A stretch of DNA of 64,000 nt from JASSUD01 sp031963405 (lineage in GTDB: Bacteria; Pseudomonadota; Gammaproteobacteria; Burkholderiales; Burkholderiaceae), in NCBI GenBank assembly GCA_031963405.1, contig JASSUJ010000001.1:1240001-1304000 (forward strand). The letters run 5' to 3'. Position numbers and translations under genes: made by a program. The notes under the pieces are model-generated. The model saw nothing but the letters and a program-made list of their open reading frames with translations, had not been told where the DNA came from and searched no databases. Positions within the stretch are counted from its first letter, which is position 1. Each line of letters opens with the position of its first letter. Positions 1-8,290 of the stretch are shown one piece after another.

Positions 1-198
1 AGCTTAGAAGACACTAAGGCTGTGCCTATTTTTGCTTATAGGTAAATACCCTCCTCTAGCTTCTCGTGCTGCTCTCCCATAAGCTGTTGCAAACGGTCAT
101 AAAGGACCATTTACGGCAATAAGCTGCTGTAAACAGTCTCATGATGGCCATAGGCAAATTTAGAGATAAGATAAGATTCTTACCTTATCCAACAGACT

Positions 199-344
199 AA
201 GAGCCTGTCTACAAATCGCCTAAAAGGCCGTCAGTCCGGGGAGGACGGAGCACAGGAAGCAGAATGTACTCTAGTACATGAGGATGCCGAGCACCGCCCG
301 ACCTCGAATCACCGTCTTTTAGGCGATTTGTAGGCAGGTTCTAA
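199..344. repeat. Palindromic repeat, arm type A (GAACCTG arms)
   Basis: Long imperfect palindrome. The arms read TAAGAGCCTGTCTACAAATC and, inverted, GATTTGTAGGCAGGTTCTAA; the centre is the perfect palindrome ATGTACT-CT-AGTACAT. The same arms and centre recur at 21731-21887 and 32902-33050. It fills most of the noncoding start of the window (1-397); I see nothing else there except the ribosome site of aroG at about 388-393. Confidence 0.85.
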
Positions 345-397
345 GCCAGCACGACTTATAGGACATTGCTCTTGCGGAGCATTTTTAGGAGCACATA

Positions 398-1507
398 ATG
401 CCCCAGCGCAACACCGATGACGTACGTATTCGAGAATTAAAAGAATTAGTACCCCCCGCTACTTTGATTCGTGAGTTTCCCTGCACCGAAGAAGTCGCCG
501 AGCTCATTTTCAACACACGCCAAAACCTGCATCGCATTTTGCATGGCCTAGACGACCGCCTGATTGTGGTCATTGGCCCATGCTCAATTCATGACACCCA
601 AGCCGCACTCGACTATGCGCGCAAGCTCACTGCTGAACGTGAAAATTTTTCTAATGAATTAGAGATCGTAATGCGCGTGTATTTTGAAAAACCGCGCACG
701 ACCGTTGGCTGGAAAGGTCTAATTAACGACCCGTATCTCGACAATAGTTTTCAGATCAATGACGGCCTAAAACTCGCACGTGAACTATTAACGAAAATTA
801 ATGCCCTAGGCCTGCCAGCTGGCACTGAATATCTCGATATGATCAGTCCGCAATATATTGCCGACCTCATTTCATGGGGCGCCATTGGCGCACGTACTAC
901 CGAGTCACAGGTACATCGCGAACTCGCCTCTGGCCTGTCCTGTCCTATCGGCTTTAAAAACGGCACCGATGGCAATGTAAAAATCGCGATCGACGCAGTC
1001 AAAGCCGCAGCACAACCTCATCACTTTTTATCGGTCACAAAAAGTGGTCTCTCGGCAATTGTCTCGACCGCTGGCAATGAAGATGGTCACCTTATCCTGC
1101 GCGGTGGCAAAGAGCCGAACTATCACGCCGCCGATGTCAACGCCATAAGCACGCAAATCAGCCAAGCTGGCCTAAAGACAGGGCTGATGATTGATGCTAG
1201 CCATGCTAATAGTAGGAAAAAGCATGAAAACCAAATCTTGGTTTGCCAGGATATCGGTGCACAAATTGCCGCAGGGAACCAACATATCGTTGGCGTGATG
1301 GTGGAATCTCACTTAGTGGCCGGGAACCAAGAGCTGAAAGCAGGACAAGCACTAACCTATGGGCAAAGTGTGACTGACGCTTGCCTAGGTTGGGAAGAGA
1401 GTGTTGCCGTACTCAAGCAACTCGCCCACGCAGTGAAACAACGACGTAGCCTGCATCAAGCAAAAACTAATGCTCAGCATCAGACATGTTCTACCGCCGT
1501 GCTTTAA
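398..1507 (+). CDS. aroG: 3-deoxy-7-phosphoheptulonate (DAHP) synthase, copy 1
   Basis: Class I AroG-type DAHP synthase, 369 residues. It condenses phosphoenolpyruvate with erythrose 4-phosphate, the first step of the shikimate pathway, in the cytoplasm. Visible motifs are GPCSIHD (60-66), KPRTTVGWKG (98-107), the phosphate-binding GARTTESQ region (164-171) and DASHANS (266-272). The ATG at 398 follows a good ribosome site, TTTTTAGGAG. A near-identical second copy starts 71 bp after the stop codon, so this is a recent or homogenised tandem duplication. Which feedback inhibitor acts on each copy cannot be read from the sequence. Confidence 0.95.
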   Translation: MPQRNTDDVRIRELKELVPPATLIREFPCTEEVAELIFNTRQNLHRILHGLDDRLIVVIGPCSIHDTQAALDYARKLTAERENFSNELEIVMRVYFEKPRTTVGWKGLINDPYLDNSFQINDGLKLARELLTKINALGLPAGTEYLDMISPQYIADLISWGAIGARTTESQVHRELASGLSCPIGFKNGTDGNVKIAIDAVKAAAQPHHFLSVTKSGLSAIVSTAGNEDGHLILRGGKEPNYHAADVNAISTQISQAGLKTGLMIDASHANSRKKHENQILVCQDIGAQIAAGNQHIVGVMVESHLVAGNQELKAGQALTYGQSVTDACLGWEESVAVLKQLAHAVKQRRSLHQAKTNAQHQTCSTAVL

Positions 1508-1578
1508 GTCGAAAGAACTTGCCAGCCTCTGCATTTATGCCAAGACAGGTTCTGTCAGCGCATTTTTAGGAAGACACA

Positions 1579-2679
1579 ATGCCTCAACGCAATACCGATG
1601 ATGTACGTATTCGGGAATTAAAAGAATTAGTGCCACCCGCCACCGTGATTCATGAGTTTCCCTGCACCGAACAAGCCGCCGAGCTGATTTTCAGCACGCG
1701 CCAAAGCTTGCACCGCATTTTGCATGGCTTGGAAGATCGTCTGATTGTGGTCATTGGCCCATGCTCAATTCATGACACCCAAGCCGCACTCGACTACGCG
1801 CACAAGCTCGCTGCTGAACGTAAGAATTTTTCTAATGAATTAGAGATCGTAATGCGCGTGTATTTTGAAAAACCGCGCACCACCGTTGGCTGGAAAGGTT
1901 TAATTAACGATCCACATCTCGACAATAGTTTTCAGATCAATAACGGCTTAAAACTCGCACGCGAACTATTAACTAAAATTAATGCGCTAGGTCTACCGGC
2001 TGGCACTGAATATCTCGATATGATCAGCCCGCAATATATTGCCGACCTTATTTCATGGGGTGCCATTGGTGCGCGTACTACCGAGTCACAGGTACATCGC
2101 GAGCTCGCCTCTGGCCTGTCCTGCCCCATTGGCTTTAAAAACGGCACCGATGGCAATGTGAAAATCGCGATCGACGCAGTCAAAGCCGCAGCCCAGCCTC
2201 ACCATTTTTTAGGTGCCACAAAAAGCGGCGTCTCAGCGATTATCTCGACCGCTGGCAATGAAGATGGCCACCTTATCCTGCGCGGTGGCAAAGAGCCGAA
2301 CTATCATGCCGCCGATGTCAACGCCATAAGCTCGCAAATCAGCCAAGCTGGCCTAAGCACCGGGCTGATGATTGATGCTAGCCATGCCAATAGTAAGAAA
2401 AAATACGAAAACCAAATCTTGGTTTGCCAGGATATCGGTGCACAAATTGCCGCAGGGAACCAACATATCGTTGGCGTGATGGTGGAATCTCACTTAGTGG
2501 CCGGGAACCAAGAGCTGAAAGCAGGACAAGCACTAACCTATGGGCAAAGTGTGACTGACGCTTGCCTAGGTTGGGAAGAGAGTGTTGCCGTACTCAAGCA
2601 ACTCGCCCACGCAGTGAAACAACGCCGCAGCCTGCGCCAAGCTAACGCTCAGCAGCAGAGTTCGGCCACTGTGCTTTAA
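1579..2679 (+). CDS. aroG: DAHP synthase, copy 2 (tandem duplicate)
   Basis: Second AroG-type DAHP synthase, 366 residues, with the same active-site motifs as the upstream copy (GPCSIHD, KPRTTVGW, DASHANS). It starts at ATG 1579 after TTTTTAGGAAGACACA, a leader very like that of copy 1, so the duplication included the ribosome site. Differences are scattered over the first 800 bp and the last few codons. Bases 2407-2624, however, are identical to 1226-1443, which looks like gene conversion. The substitutions are mostly conservative, so both copies are probably active. A hairpin follows at 2700-2723. Confidence 0.95.
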   Translation: MPQRNTDDVRIRELKELVPPATVIHEFPCTEQAAELIFSTRQSLHRILHGLEDRLIVVIGPCSIHDTQAALDYAHKLAAERKNFSNELEIVMRVYFEKPRTTVGWKGLINDPHLDNSFQINNGLKLARELLTKINALGLPAGTEYLDMISPQYIADLISWGAIGARTTESQVHRELASGLSCPIGFKNGTDGNVKIAIDAVKAAAQPHHFLGATKSGVSAIISTAGNEDGHLILRGGKEPNYHAADVNAISSQISQAGLSTGLMIDASHANSKKKYENQILVCQDIGAQIAAGNQHIVGVMVESHLVAGNQELKAGQALTYGQSVTDACLGWEESVAVLKQLAHAVKQRRSLRQANAQQQSSATVL

Positions 2680-2699
2680 AAATAGGCTAAATGATGCCC

Positions 2700-2723
2700 A
2701 AAGCAAGTCAAGACTTGCTTTGC
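2700..2723. terminator. Hairpin after the aroG pair
   Basis: CAAAGCAAGTC and GACTTGCTTTG form a perfect inverted pair separated by two bases, 21 bp after the second aroG stop. There is no run of T after it, so the terminator role is likely but not certain. Confidence 0.5.
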
Positions 2724-2806
2724 TTAAGCATGGCACAGCGAAAAATATGATTGAGGCGGCTTTGATAACCCTTGCCCTGCCCTTTAAACCAGGCCAACAC
2801 ATCAAT

Positions 2807-2910
2807 AAACCTCTTTCGAAACCCCGTAGTAAAGGAATTCCTTTGCTACCAGTACAAAAAAAGTACTTTGATCCGGAATGACACCGTTACGTGAGTTATG
2901 CAGAGGTCCC
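2807..2910. repeat. Chimeric palindromic repeat (B2-type left arm, B3-type right arm)
   Basis: The left arm AACCTCTTTCGAAACCCCGT matches the arm of the element at 19289-19387. The right arm GAGTTATGCAGAGGT matches the arm of the element at 41356-41457. The middle, AAGGAATTCCTTTGCTACCAGTAC then spacer then GTAC, is the core shared by both. The two outer arms are not complementary to each other, so the element looks like a recombinant of two repeat subfamilies. It lies just upstream of yggS. Confidence 0.75.
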
Positions 2911-2936
2911 ATAACTCATCTTTATTTAGGATATTG

Positions 2937-3647
2937 ATGTCAGACATTGCTCATCGTCTAGCTGCAGTGCGCCGTCAAATTGCTGAGGCAGCGCATGCTG
3001 CTGGACGTCGTGCCGAGGAAATCAAGTTACTGGCTGTCTCAAAGTACTTTCCGGCACAGGCGCTACGTGCTGCGTTTGCAGCAGGTCAATCTGCTTTCGG
3101 TGAAAGCTACATGCAAGAGGCCATTGCCAAGATGGCTGCATTAGCTGATTTAAAGGCTCACTTAGAATGGCATTTCATCGGCCCTTTGCAGAGCAATAAA
3201 ACCCACTTAGTGGCGACCCACTTTGCTTGGGTGCATTCGGTTGATCGACTTAAAATTGCGCAGCGCTTATCTGAGCAGCGCCCGGCTGATTTACCGCCGC
3301 TGAATGTGTGTGTGCAGGTCAATATCAGCGCTGAATCGAGTAAACATGGCGTACAGCCTGAACAAGTGGAAAGCCTCGCCCGAGCGATTAGCCAAATGCC
3401 TCAACTGCGTTTACGCGGACTCATGGCCATTCCTGCTGCCACGTCTCATGTTGCCGAGCAGCGTGCACCTTATCAAAAATTACGGCATCTATTTGAAGCT
3501 TTGCGCGCCGACGGACTTAAGCTTGATACCCTTTCTATGGGAATGTCCGCCGACCTTGACGCAGCTGTGTTAGAAGGAGCAACCCTGGTACGGGTGGGAA
3601 CTGCCATCTTCGGTCAACGTGGAACTGATTTCATCAATGCTCAATAG
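2937..3647 (+). CDS. yggS: PLP homeostasis protein, YggS/PROSC family
   Basis: Pyridoxal 5'-phosphate-binding TIM-barrel protein of the YggS family, 236 residues from ATG 2937. That start is preferred to the upstream alternative at 2898 because it follows TTTAGGATATTG and matches the usual N-terminus (MSDIAHRLAAV). Lys36 in AVSKYFP is the PLP lysine, and the HFIGPLQSNK and SMGMSADLDAAV motifs are present. The family buffers free PLP and affects amino acid homeostasis; no catalytic reaction is established. In many proteobacteria yggS is next to proC; here a minus-strand orphan gene lies between them. Confidence 0.93.
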   Translation: MSDIAHRLAAVRRQIAEAAHAAGRRAEEIKLLAVSKYFPAQALRAAFAAGQSAFGESYMQEAIAKMAALADLKAHLEWHFIGPLQSNKTHLVATHFAWVHSVDRLKIAQRLSEQRPADLPPLNVCVQVNISAESSKHGVQPEQVESLARAISQMPQLRLRGLMAIPAATSHVAEQRAPYQKLRHLFEALRADGLKLDTLSMGMSADLDAAVLEGATLVRVGTAIFGQRGTDFINAQ

Positions 3648-3735
3648 ACTGTGATTAGGGGTGAAAAAGGACAATCTTCCGCTTCGCTCTCCAGAGCTCC
3701 GTGAAGGCACATAAAGACTCCTGCATTCGCTCTAG

Positions 3736-4215
3736 TCAAGCAAACTCTGACTCACTGTCTTCTATTATTACCTCGATCTGTCTTACCTCTCTCTCTTCGC
3801 GGCTCCGTGGCCTGGCTTCTGCGATCTCTTCCCTAGCAAAACAAGCGCACATCCTAAACATAAAACCAGAGAAGACCAAAGTAATCGGTATGGAAACTGC
3901 GCAAAGAGCATAGAGGGGGGGAAAACCTGGCTCATCTTTCAGCCACTTAATAAAATTAGTCCCACCAAACATCAGACATGCTATGAGAAAAATTCTATTG
4001 CTCTGCCTTTGATAGTTGTCTGCGTCAGCAGCCCTTGTTATTAAATCGAGATCATTAGGAGCAGCGGCAGGCAGGTTAACTACATCAGCTGGTGAAGCCG
4101 AGTTGATTGTATGATAAGAAGGTGTGTTACTTGAAACAAGCGATTGCCTTGGGGATGGGATTAAGGTTGTGGACACTGATGAAGATGCGGATGGGGGTAG
4201 AAGCGAAGTAGCCAT
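3736..4215 (-). CDS. Orphan bilobed membrane protein, Inc-like effector candidate
   Basis: Not recognised as a known family. 159 residues from ATG 4215, chosen because AAGGACTGGAAA precedes it; an in-frame ATG at 4278 has no ribosome site. Residues 1-70 are rich in Ser, Thr and Pro with no Sec signal. Two hydrophobic segments (about 75-91 and 102-125) are separated by a short loop (KDEPGFPP). The tail is charged and rich in Arg and Glu. A bilobed hydrophobic domain behind a Ser/Thr-rich N-terminus is the layout of chlamydial inclusion-membrane effectors. It sits alone on the minus strand between yggS and proC. The effector role is inference. Confidence 0.65.
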   Translation of the reverse strand: MATSLLPPSASSSVSTTLIPSPRQSLVSSNTPSYHTINSASPADVVNLPAAAPNDLDLITRAADADNYQRQSNRIFLIACLMFGGTNFIKWLKDEPGFPPLYALCAVSIPITLVFSGFMFRMCACFAREEIAEARPRSREEREVRQIEVIIEDSESEFA

Positions 4216-4405
4216 TTTCCAGTCCTTTTTTATGCAAGATTTAATGCAAATTAATAGGTAATCGTTGAGTACAGGCAAGGCTCATATCCGCTCGTGCCCC
4301 GACCTATTTATTTCATGCCCCCTCTCTCATTTCAAGGGAAATAGAATTAATCCACAATTCAGAGCTTATACAAAGCTTCCTTAGTCATTTTTAGGCAGAT
4401 TAATC

Positions 4406-5218
4406 ATGAAAATAGCTTTTATCGGCGGTGGCAATATGGCCAGCGCGTTGATCGGCGGACTAATCAAACGCGGCGTGGCCAGTGAAAATATTTACGCGAT
4501 CGATACTAATGAGCGAGCACTCGCACAGCTAGTCAAAAATTTCCATCAGATACGTACTAGTGACACGCTTAGCGCTGCCTTGGACAAATATGAAGTGTTG
4601 GTGCTAGCGGTTAAGCCACAAAGTTTGAAAGAAGTAGCGCATCAACTCGCGCCTTATTTGCACACGCAACTTGTTATTAGCATCGCAGCGGGTGTGCGCA
4701 TTGCTGATCTGTCACGTTGGCTTGGTGGCTATTCCCATATCGTACGCACCATGCCTAATACGCCAGCCTTAATCGGCAAAGGAGTGACAGGCGCGTTCGC
4801 CCTTCATCTCTCGCCTATGGCACATTCACTTGCACAGCAAGTACTGGCTGCCGCTGGCACGGTGATATGGTGTGACGACGAAAAACAAATCGATGCCATT
4901 AGCGCAATTTCTGGTAGCGGCCCAGCCTATGTGTTTTACCTTATTGAGGCGCTTGAAACCGCCGCGAAACAACTCGGCTTTAATGATGAACAAGGCCGCA
5001 CCCTAGCCCTGCAAACCTTCTCAGGTGCCGTGCAACTCGCACAAGAAGCTGACGAATCGCCCCAACAATTACGCGAGCGAGTCACTTCAAAAGGGGGGAC
5101 TACCGCTGTTGCCCTTGCCTCTTTTGAGCAAGATAAAATTAAAGAAGCGATTGTGCGCGGCGCGCTAGCCGCCAATGCGCGAGCGCAAGAAATGGGTAAT
5201 GAATTCGGGCAACTCTAA
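4406..5218 (+). CDS. proC: Pyrroline-5-carboxylate reductase
   Basis: Cytoplasmic NAD(P)H-dependent reductase for the last step of proline synthesis, 270 residues, full length. It has the N-terminal Rossmann motif FIGGGNMASALIGG (5-18) and the family signature around SGSGPAYVFYLIEA, followed by TSKGGTTAVAL. The ATG at 4406 lies after TTTTTAGGCAG. proA, often found beside holA in relatives, is absent from that place in this window, so the source of pyrroline-5-carboxylate is unclear. Downstream is a hairpin shared with the convergent ubiA. Confidence 0.96.
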   Translation: MKIAFIGGGNMASALIGGLIKRGVASENIYAIDTNERALAQLVKNFHQIRTSDTLSAALDKYEVLVLAVKPQSLKEVAHQLAPYLHTQLVISIAAGVRIADLSRWLGGYSHIVRTMPNTPALIGKGVTGAFALHLSPMAHSLAQQVLAAAGTVIWCDDEKQIDAISAISGSGPAYVFYLIEALETAAKQLGFNDEQGRTLALQTFSGAVQLAQEADESPQQLRERVTSKGGTTAVALASFEQDKIKEAIVRGALAANARAQEMGNEFGQL

Positions 5219-5237
5219 AGAGAGTGGGAGCGCTTGA

Positions 5238-5276
5238 GCTGTATGTTGAGGTAACGCAGAAACCCCAACATACAGC
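5238..5276. repeat. Hairpin repeat related to GTAG-type REP, between proC and ubiA
   Basis: GCTGTATGTTGAGG and AACCCCAACATACAGC form a hairpin around a GTAACGCAG loop, with a possible outer extension (CTTGA/TCAAG). It resembles the elements at 38385-38428 and 54034-54076. Placed between convergent genes, it may also act as a bidirectional terminator. Confidence 0.6.
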
Positions 5277-5347
5277 CTTCAAGGCACTTGTTTTTGCCTG
5301 TTAGATAATCAGTGGCACGCTCTAACACGGAGCTTGTTACGCACCCA

Positions 5348-6223
5348 CTACCAAGGCATTCCCTCACTGAAAATATAATGCCCAGCAATGCCGGCGAACA
5401 ACAAGCCGCCCAGCCAGTTATTATGTTTAAAGGCAGCGAAGCACTGACTAGGCGTACGCTCGCGAATTAAAATGTAGTGGTAAATCACGCATCCTGCTGC
5501 GGCAGCCAAGCCAAGCCAGAATGGCAGCGTGTAGTGAAGCACCCAACCCAACACGGCATAAATCGTAAGAAACGCGATATAGCAAACCATCACCGCGAAT
5601 ACGTCGTACCTGCCAAACGTCAGCGCTGAGGTACGAATGCCAATTTTAAGATCATCCTCACGATCTACCATCGCGTATTCCGTATCGTAAGCCAGCGACC
5701 AAAACACATTAGCTAACACCATCACCCAAGCCAGGGCGGGCACATATGCCTGCACTGCGGCAAATGCCATCGGTATGCCAAAGCCAAAAGCGAGACCCAA
5801 ATAAGCCTGCGGCAATGCAAAAAAACGCTTAGTAAAAGGATAGCTAGCAGCGACAAATACAGCTGCTAGCGATAATTTTTTAGTGAGTGCATTAAGCGGC
5901 CAAATCAGAAGAAAAGCTAAAAGCGCGAGCCCAACTGCTAGCGCTAATGCCTCGGCTGGGTGTATTTTCCTAGCCGCTAACGGCCGCGCATGCGTGCGTT
6001 GCACATACAAGTCAAAATCACGATCAGCGTAATCATTAATGGCACAACCGGCCGAACGCATCAGCACTGTGCCCAATACAAAAATGGCCAGCACCCCTAA
6101 AGAAGGATGCCCATCAGAGGCAATCCATAAAGCATTTAAGGTCGGCCAAAGCAGTAACAAACTACCTACTGGCTTATCTAGCCGAACCAATTGAGCGTAT
6201 AAAAAAAGGCGCTGTTTCATCAT
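5348..6223 (-). CDS. ubiA: 4-hydroxybenzoate polyprenyltransferase
   Basis: Integral membrane prenyltransferase that attaches the polyprenyl chain to 4-hydroxybenzoate in ubiquinone synthesis. About 291 residues from ATG 6223 (ATG 6220 is equally possible). The two Asp-rich, magnesium-diphosphate-binding motifs are NDYADRDFD in the first cytoplasmic loop and DTEYAMVDREDD in the second. About eight hydrophobic segments fill the rest. Convergent with proC; dps lies upstream on the same strand but is separated by a palindromic repeat at 6300-6355. Confidence 0.95.
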   Translation of the reverse strand: MMKQRLFLYAQLVRLDKPVGSLLLLWPTLNALWIASDGHPSLGVLAIFVLGTVLMRSAGCAINDYADRDFDLYVQRTHARPLAARKIHPAEALALAVGLALLAFLLIWPLNALTKKLSLAAVFVAASYPFTKRFFALPQAYLGLAFGFGIPMAFAAVQAYVPALAWVMVLANVFWSLAYDTEYAMVDREDDLKIGIRTSALTFGRYDVFAVMVCYIAFLTIYAVLGWVLHYTLPFWLGLAAAAGCVIYHYILIRERTPSQCFAAFKHNNWLGGLLFAGIAGHYIFSEGMPW

Positions 6224-6299
6224 CGATAGATTAAGCAAAACAGCCAGTCCAAAGTCTCGGCTGGCTGTGTTGTTAGGCTGATAAAAAACTGATCAATAG

Positions 6300-6355
6300 T
6301 TAAGGAAGGTCTGCATAATCGGGAGCAGCCCGCGAGCTATACAAACCTTCCTTAA
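6300..6355. repeat. Palindromic repeat, arm type B (AAGGTCTGCATAA arms), short form
   Basis: TTAAGGAAGGTCTGCATA is paired with TATACAAACCTTCCTTAA around CGGGAGCAGCCCGCG. A short member of the type-B arm set without the GTAC core, located between dps and ubiA. It could also end dps transcription. Confidence 0.7.
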
Positions 6356-6377
6356 CAAATACGTACAAGAGAGTGAA

Positions 6378-6875
6378 TTAGTTAGATGGCTGTAGTAAAG
6401 CGCGCAACATCCAAGCTGTTTTCTCATGAATTTGCAAGCGTTGCGTCAATAAATCAGCGGTTGATTCATCGTTGGCAGACTCGGCTATGGGTGCTTCTTC
6501 GCGTGTGCGGCGAGCGATGGCTTCATGGTCTTGCGTAAGCTGGCGAATCATCTCTTCAGCGTTCGGCACACCTTGCGCTTCTTCGATAGACGAAAGTTTC
6601 GCAAACTCACGATAGCTGCCTGGCGCAAAAAAACCTAACGCGCGAATCCGCTCAGCCAGCGTATCCACCGCTTCGGCCAGCTCAACGTATTGCCCTTCAA
6701 ACATCAAATGCAGCGTATTGAACATTGGACCTGTCACATTCCAATGAAAATTATGCGTTTTCAAATACAAGGTATAGGTATCGGCTAACAGCTTGCTTAA
6801 GCCATCAGCAATCTTTTTACGATCTGCATCGTTAATACCAATATTAATCTTCATCATTTCTTCTTTTTTATGCAT
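6378..6875 (-). CDS. dps: DNA-binding ferritin-like protein Dps
   Basis: Dps/ferritin-like iron-storage and DNA-protection protein, 165 residues from ATG 6875, which follows AAGGAGATGCT; the ATG at 6911 has no such site. The conserved ferroxidase region THNFHWNVTGPMF and the partner helix with EGQYVELAEAVDTLAERI are intact. It oxidises ferrous iron with peroxide and protects DNA. In Burkholderia pseudomallei the homologue dpsA lies with katG and the oxyR-recG pair. Here oxyR and katG are absent and an orphan gene stands between dps and recG, so OxyR control at this locus appears lost. Confidence 0.95.
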   Translation of the reverse strand: MHKKEEMMKINIGINDADRKKIADGLSKLLADTYTLYLKTHNFHWNVTGPMFNTLHLMFEGQYVELAEAVDTLAERIRALGFFAPGSYREFAKLSSIEEAQGVPNAEEMIRQLTQDHEAIARRTREEAPIAESANDESTADLLTQRLQIHEKTAWMLRALLQPSN

Positions 6876-7471
6876 AGCATCTCCTTGACTATCATCGATA
6901 CTGGCACTCATCCATCAGCCAAGCTACAGCTCATGATTCAGCCCAGTGTTAAGCAATCAACGTGAAAAAAAGCTGGCTGCAGAAGCTAGTGCCAAGATTT
7001 TCCAGGCACACCTGCCGTCTGCGTCGACTTGCCTCAAGCATATTTATCCAGCATTTCCCAAATGCACAACAAACTATACGCGCTCACCTCTAGCCCGTGT
7101 TGGAACAGCAAAATTACGCAAGGAAAAAAGGAAAATACTGACTGCGCATCCCATGATTTACCTGATATACCAGAGATAGTTTTCCTGCGGCTATGCGCTA
7201 AAGCTTGGCTCATCAGGCCAGATATAGCACAACATAAATCACTAAAATAAAGTGCCTATTTGATTTGTAATGAGGCTTATCGACATAGGCATCTGTTCCC
7301 TCTTAATAAAGCGATCAGATGACCTTATCCCATTGCATATTGCGCTATTAGCTCTTTGCTTTCACTTCTCTATCTTACTCAGCAATATGCGCTCCTACAG
7401 CACAGCTCTATCAATGTGATCAGCACTTGTATTTAAAGACATAAATAAGGATTGAGAAAACTCTGCAGAGC
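6876..7471. other. Noncoding stretch between dps and the orphan gene at 7554
   Basis: About 600 bp without a convincing gene. Two overlapping plus-strand frames (6946-7179 and 7029-7250) lack ribosome sites and have no recognisable sequence. In relatives oxyR and katG lie between dps and recG, so this may be decayed sequence, but no remnant of either could be recognised. Confidence 0.4.
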
Positions 7472-7495
7472 TTCGTATAGAAAGACCAAACTTCG
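7472..7495 (+). promoter_or_regulatory. PIP/hrpII box (exact TTCG-N16-TTCG)
   Basis: TTCG at 7472-7475 and TTCG at 7492-7495 are separated by exactly 16 bases, ending 58 bp before the ATG of the downstream orphan gene. This is the consensus recognised by HrpB/HrpX AraC-type activators of type III secretion genes in Ralstonia and Xanthomonas. No clear YANNNT -10 element is seen at the usual 30-32 bp. Confidence 0.55.
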
Positions 7496-7553
7496 CAAAA
7501 TACTCATGATTTTTTTTGACGTTTTAGACAATGAGGATTTTAGGGAGGCACTG

Positions 7554-8117
7554 ATGATTAACGGAACAAATAGCGCCAGCAGATATCCAGAGTCAAGCAG
7601 TGAATCAGATATAACAAAATCATCAATAACAAAATCACCAGATAATATTAGAGAAGCAGAAGAGCAAATACGCCAGACAGGGAACCTACAAAAAAGGTTA
7701 GGTTTATTAAGTCAGCTCTCTTCGCTGCATAAATATAATAAAGAAGACTCTGATAGCGAATTTATGAATGCTCCCTCAGAAGCTAGACCTAGGCCAAGAC
7801 CAGCTGAGCGAGCAAACAGTTCAACTCAATCTTCCAAGCAAGTCGAATATTCGCAATCCCAAATTACGCCATCGGATGTAGATTCAAAAAAATCTACTAC
7901 AAAATATGGAGAAGGCCTCAATAAAGATTGGCTTAAAACACGTTTTTGGGGCAGGGTGGGTAATGATGATCAAAACGAGAGAAAAAGCTTTATAGAAGCA
8001 TTTGCTGGCCTAATGATAGGCTGTTGGAACGGTTGTTTACCTTGTTTTCAAGAAACAAAAAAACCATTGGACCAAGCAACCGTGAAGGCTGTCGAATTAG
8101 AATTGATTAATGATTAA
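7554..8117 (+). CDS. Orphan Ser-rich protein, T3SS effector candidate
   Basis: No recognised family. 187 residues from ATG 7554, which follows a strong AGGGAGG; the longer frame from 7452 has no ribosome site and its upstream part holds the PIP box. Residues 1-35 are rich in Ser, Asn and Thr and lack a Sec signal, as is common in type III substrates. A basic Pro-Arg stretch (78-83) is followed by a Ser/Gln-rich linker. The C-terminal 50 residues include a hydrophobic, Cys-rich patch (147-165). It stands where oxyR/katG would be expected. The effector role is inferred from the PIP box and composition. Confidence 0.7.
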   Translation: MINGTNSASRYPESSSESDITKSSITKSPDNIREAEEQIRQTGNLQKRLGLLSQLSSLHKYNKEDSDSEFMNAPSEARPRPRPAERANSSTQSSKQVEYSQSQITPSDVDSKKSTTKYGEGLNKDWLKTRFWGRVGNDDQNERKSFIEAFAGLMIGCWNGCLPCFQETKKPLDQATVKAVELELIND

Positions 8118-8125
8118 TAACCTCT

Positions 8126-8240
8126 TCTCTCAAAATCTGCTCACGATTTTCAAAAGTGAGTTGTGCTGGGGGTGACGCAGGAGCTCTAACATGCCGACTT
8201 CAAGGGTAATTTTTTAAGATCATGAACAGGCTCTAAAGCA
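8126..8240. repeat. Degenerate repeat remnants after the orphan gene
   Basis: TGCTCACGATTTTCAAAAGTGAGTTGTGCTGGGGGT resembles in order the half-element at 38350-38395, and ATGAACAGGCTCTAA (8222-8236) resembles a type-A arm end. No full palindrome is left. Confidence 0.35.
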
Positions 8241-8290
8241 TCGCTGCCTAAGCTTGGAATAAAACAAACTCAATCTTAGGCAGCCATTCT

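Noticed and set aside
751..1002. Antisense frames in both aroG copies
   Set aside because: They appear in the same place in both duplicates because the genes are duplicates; codon pattern follows the aroG strand.
6946..7250. Two short plus-strand frames in the dps-orphan gap
   Set aside because: No ribosome site, overlapping each other, Lys/Pro-rich chance-like composition and no recognisable family.
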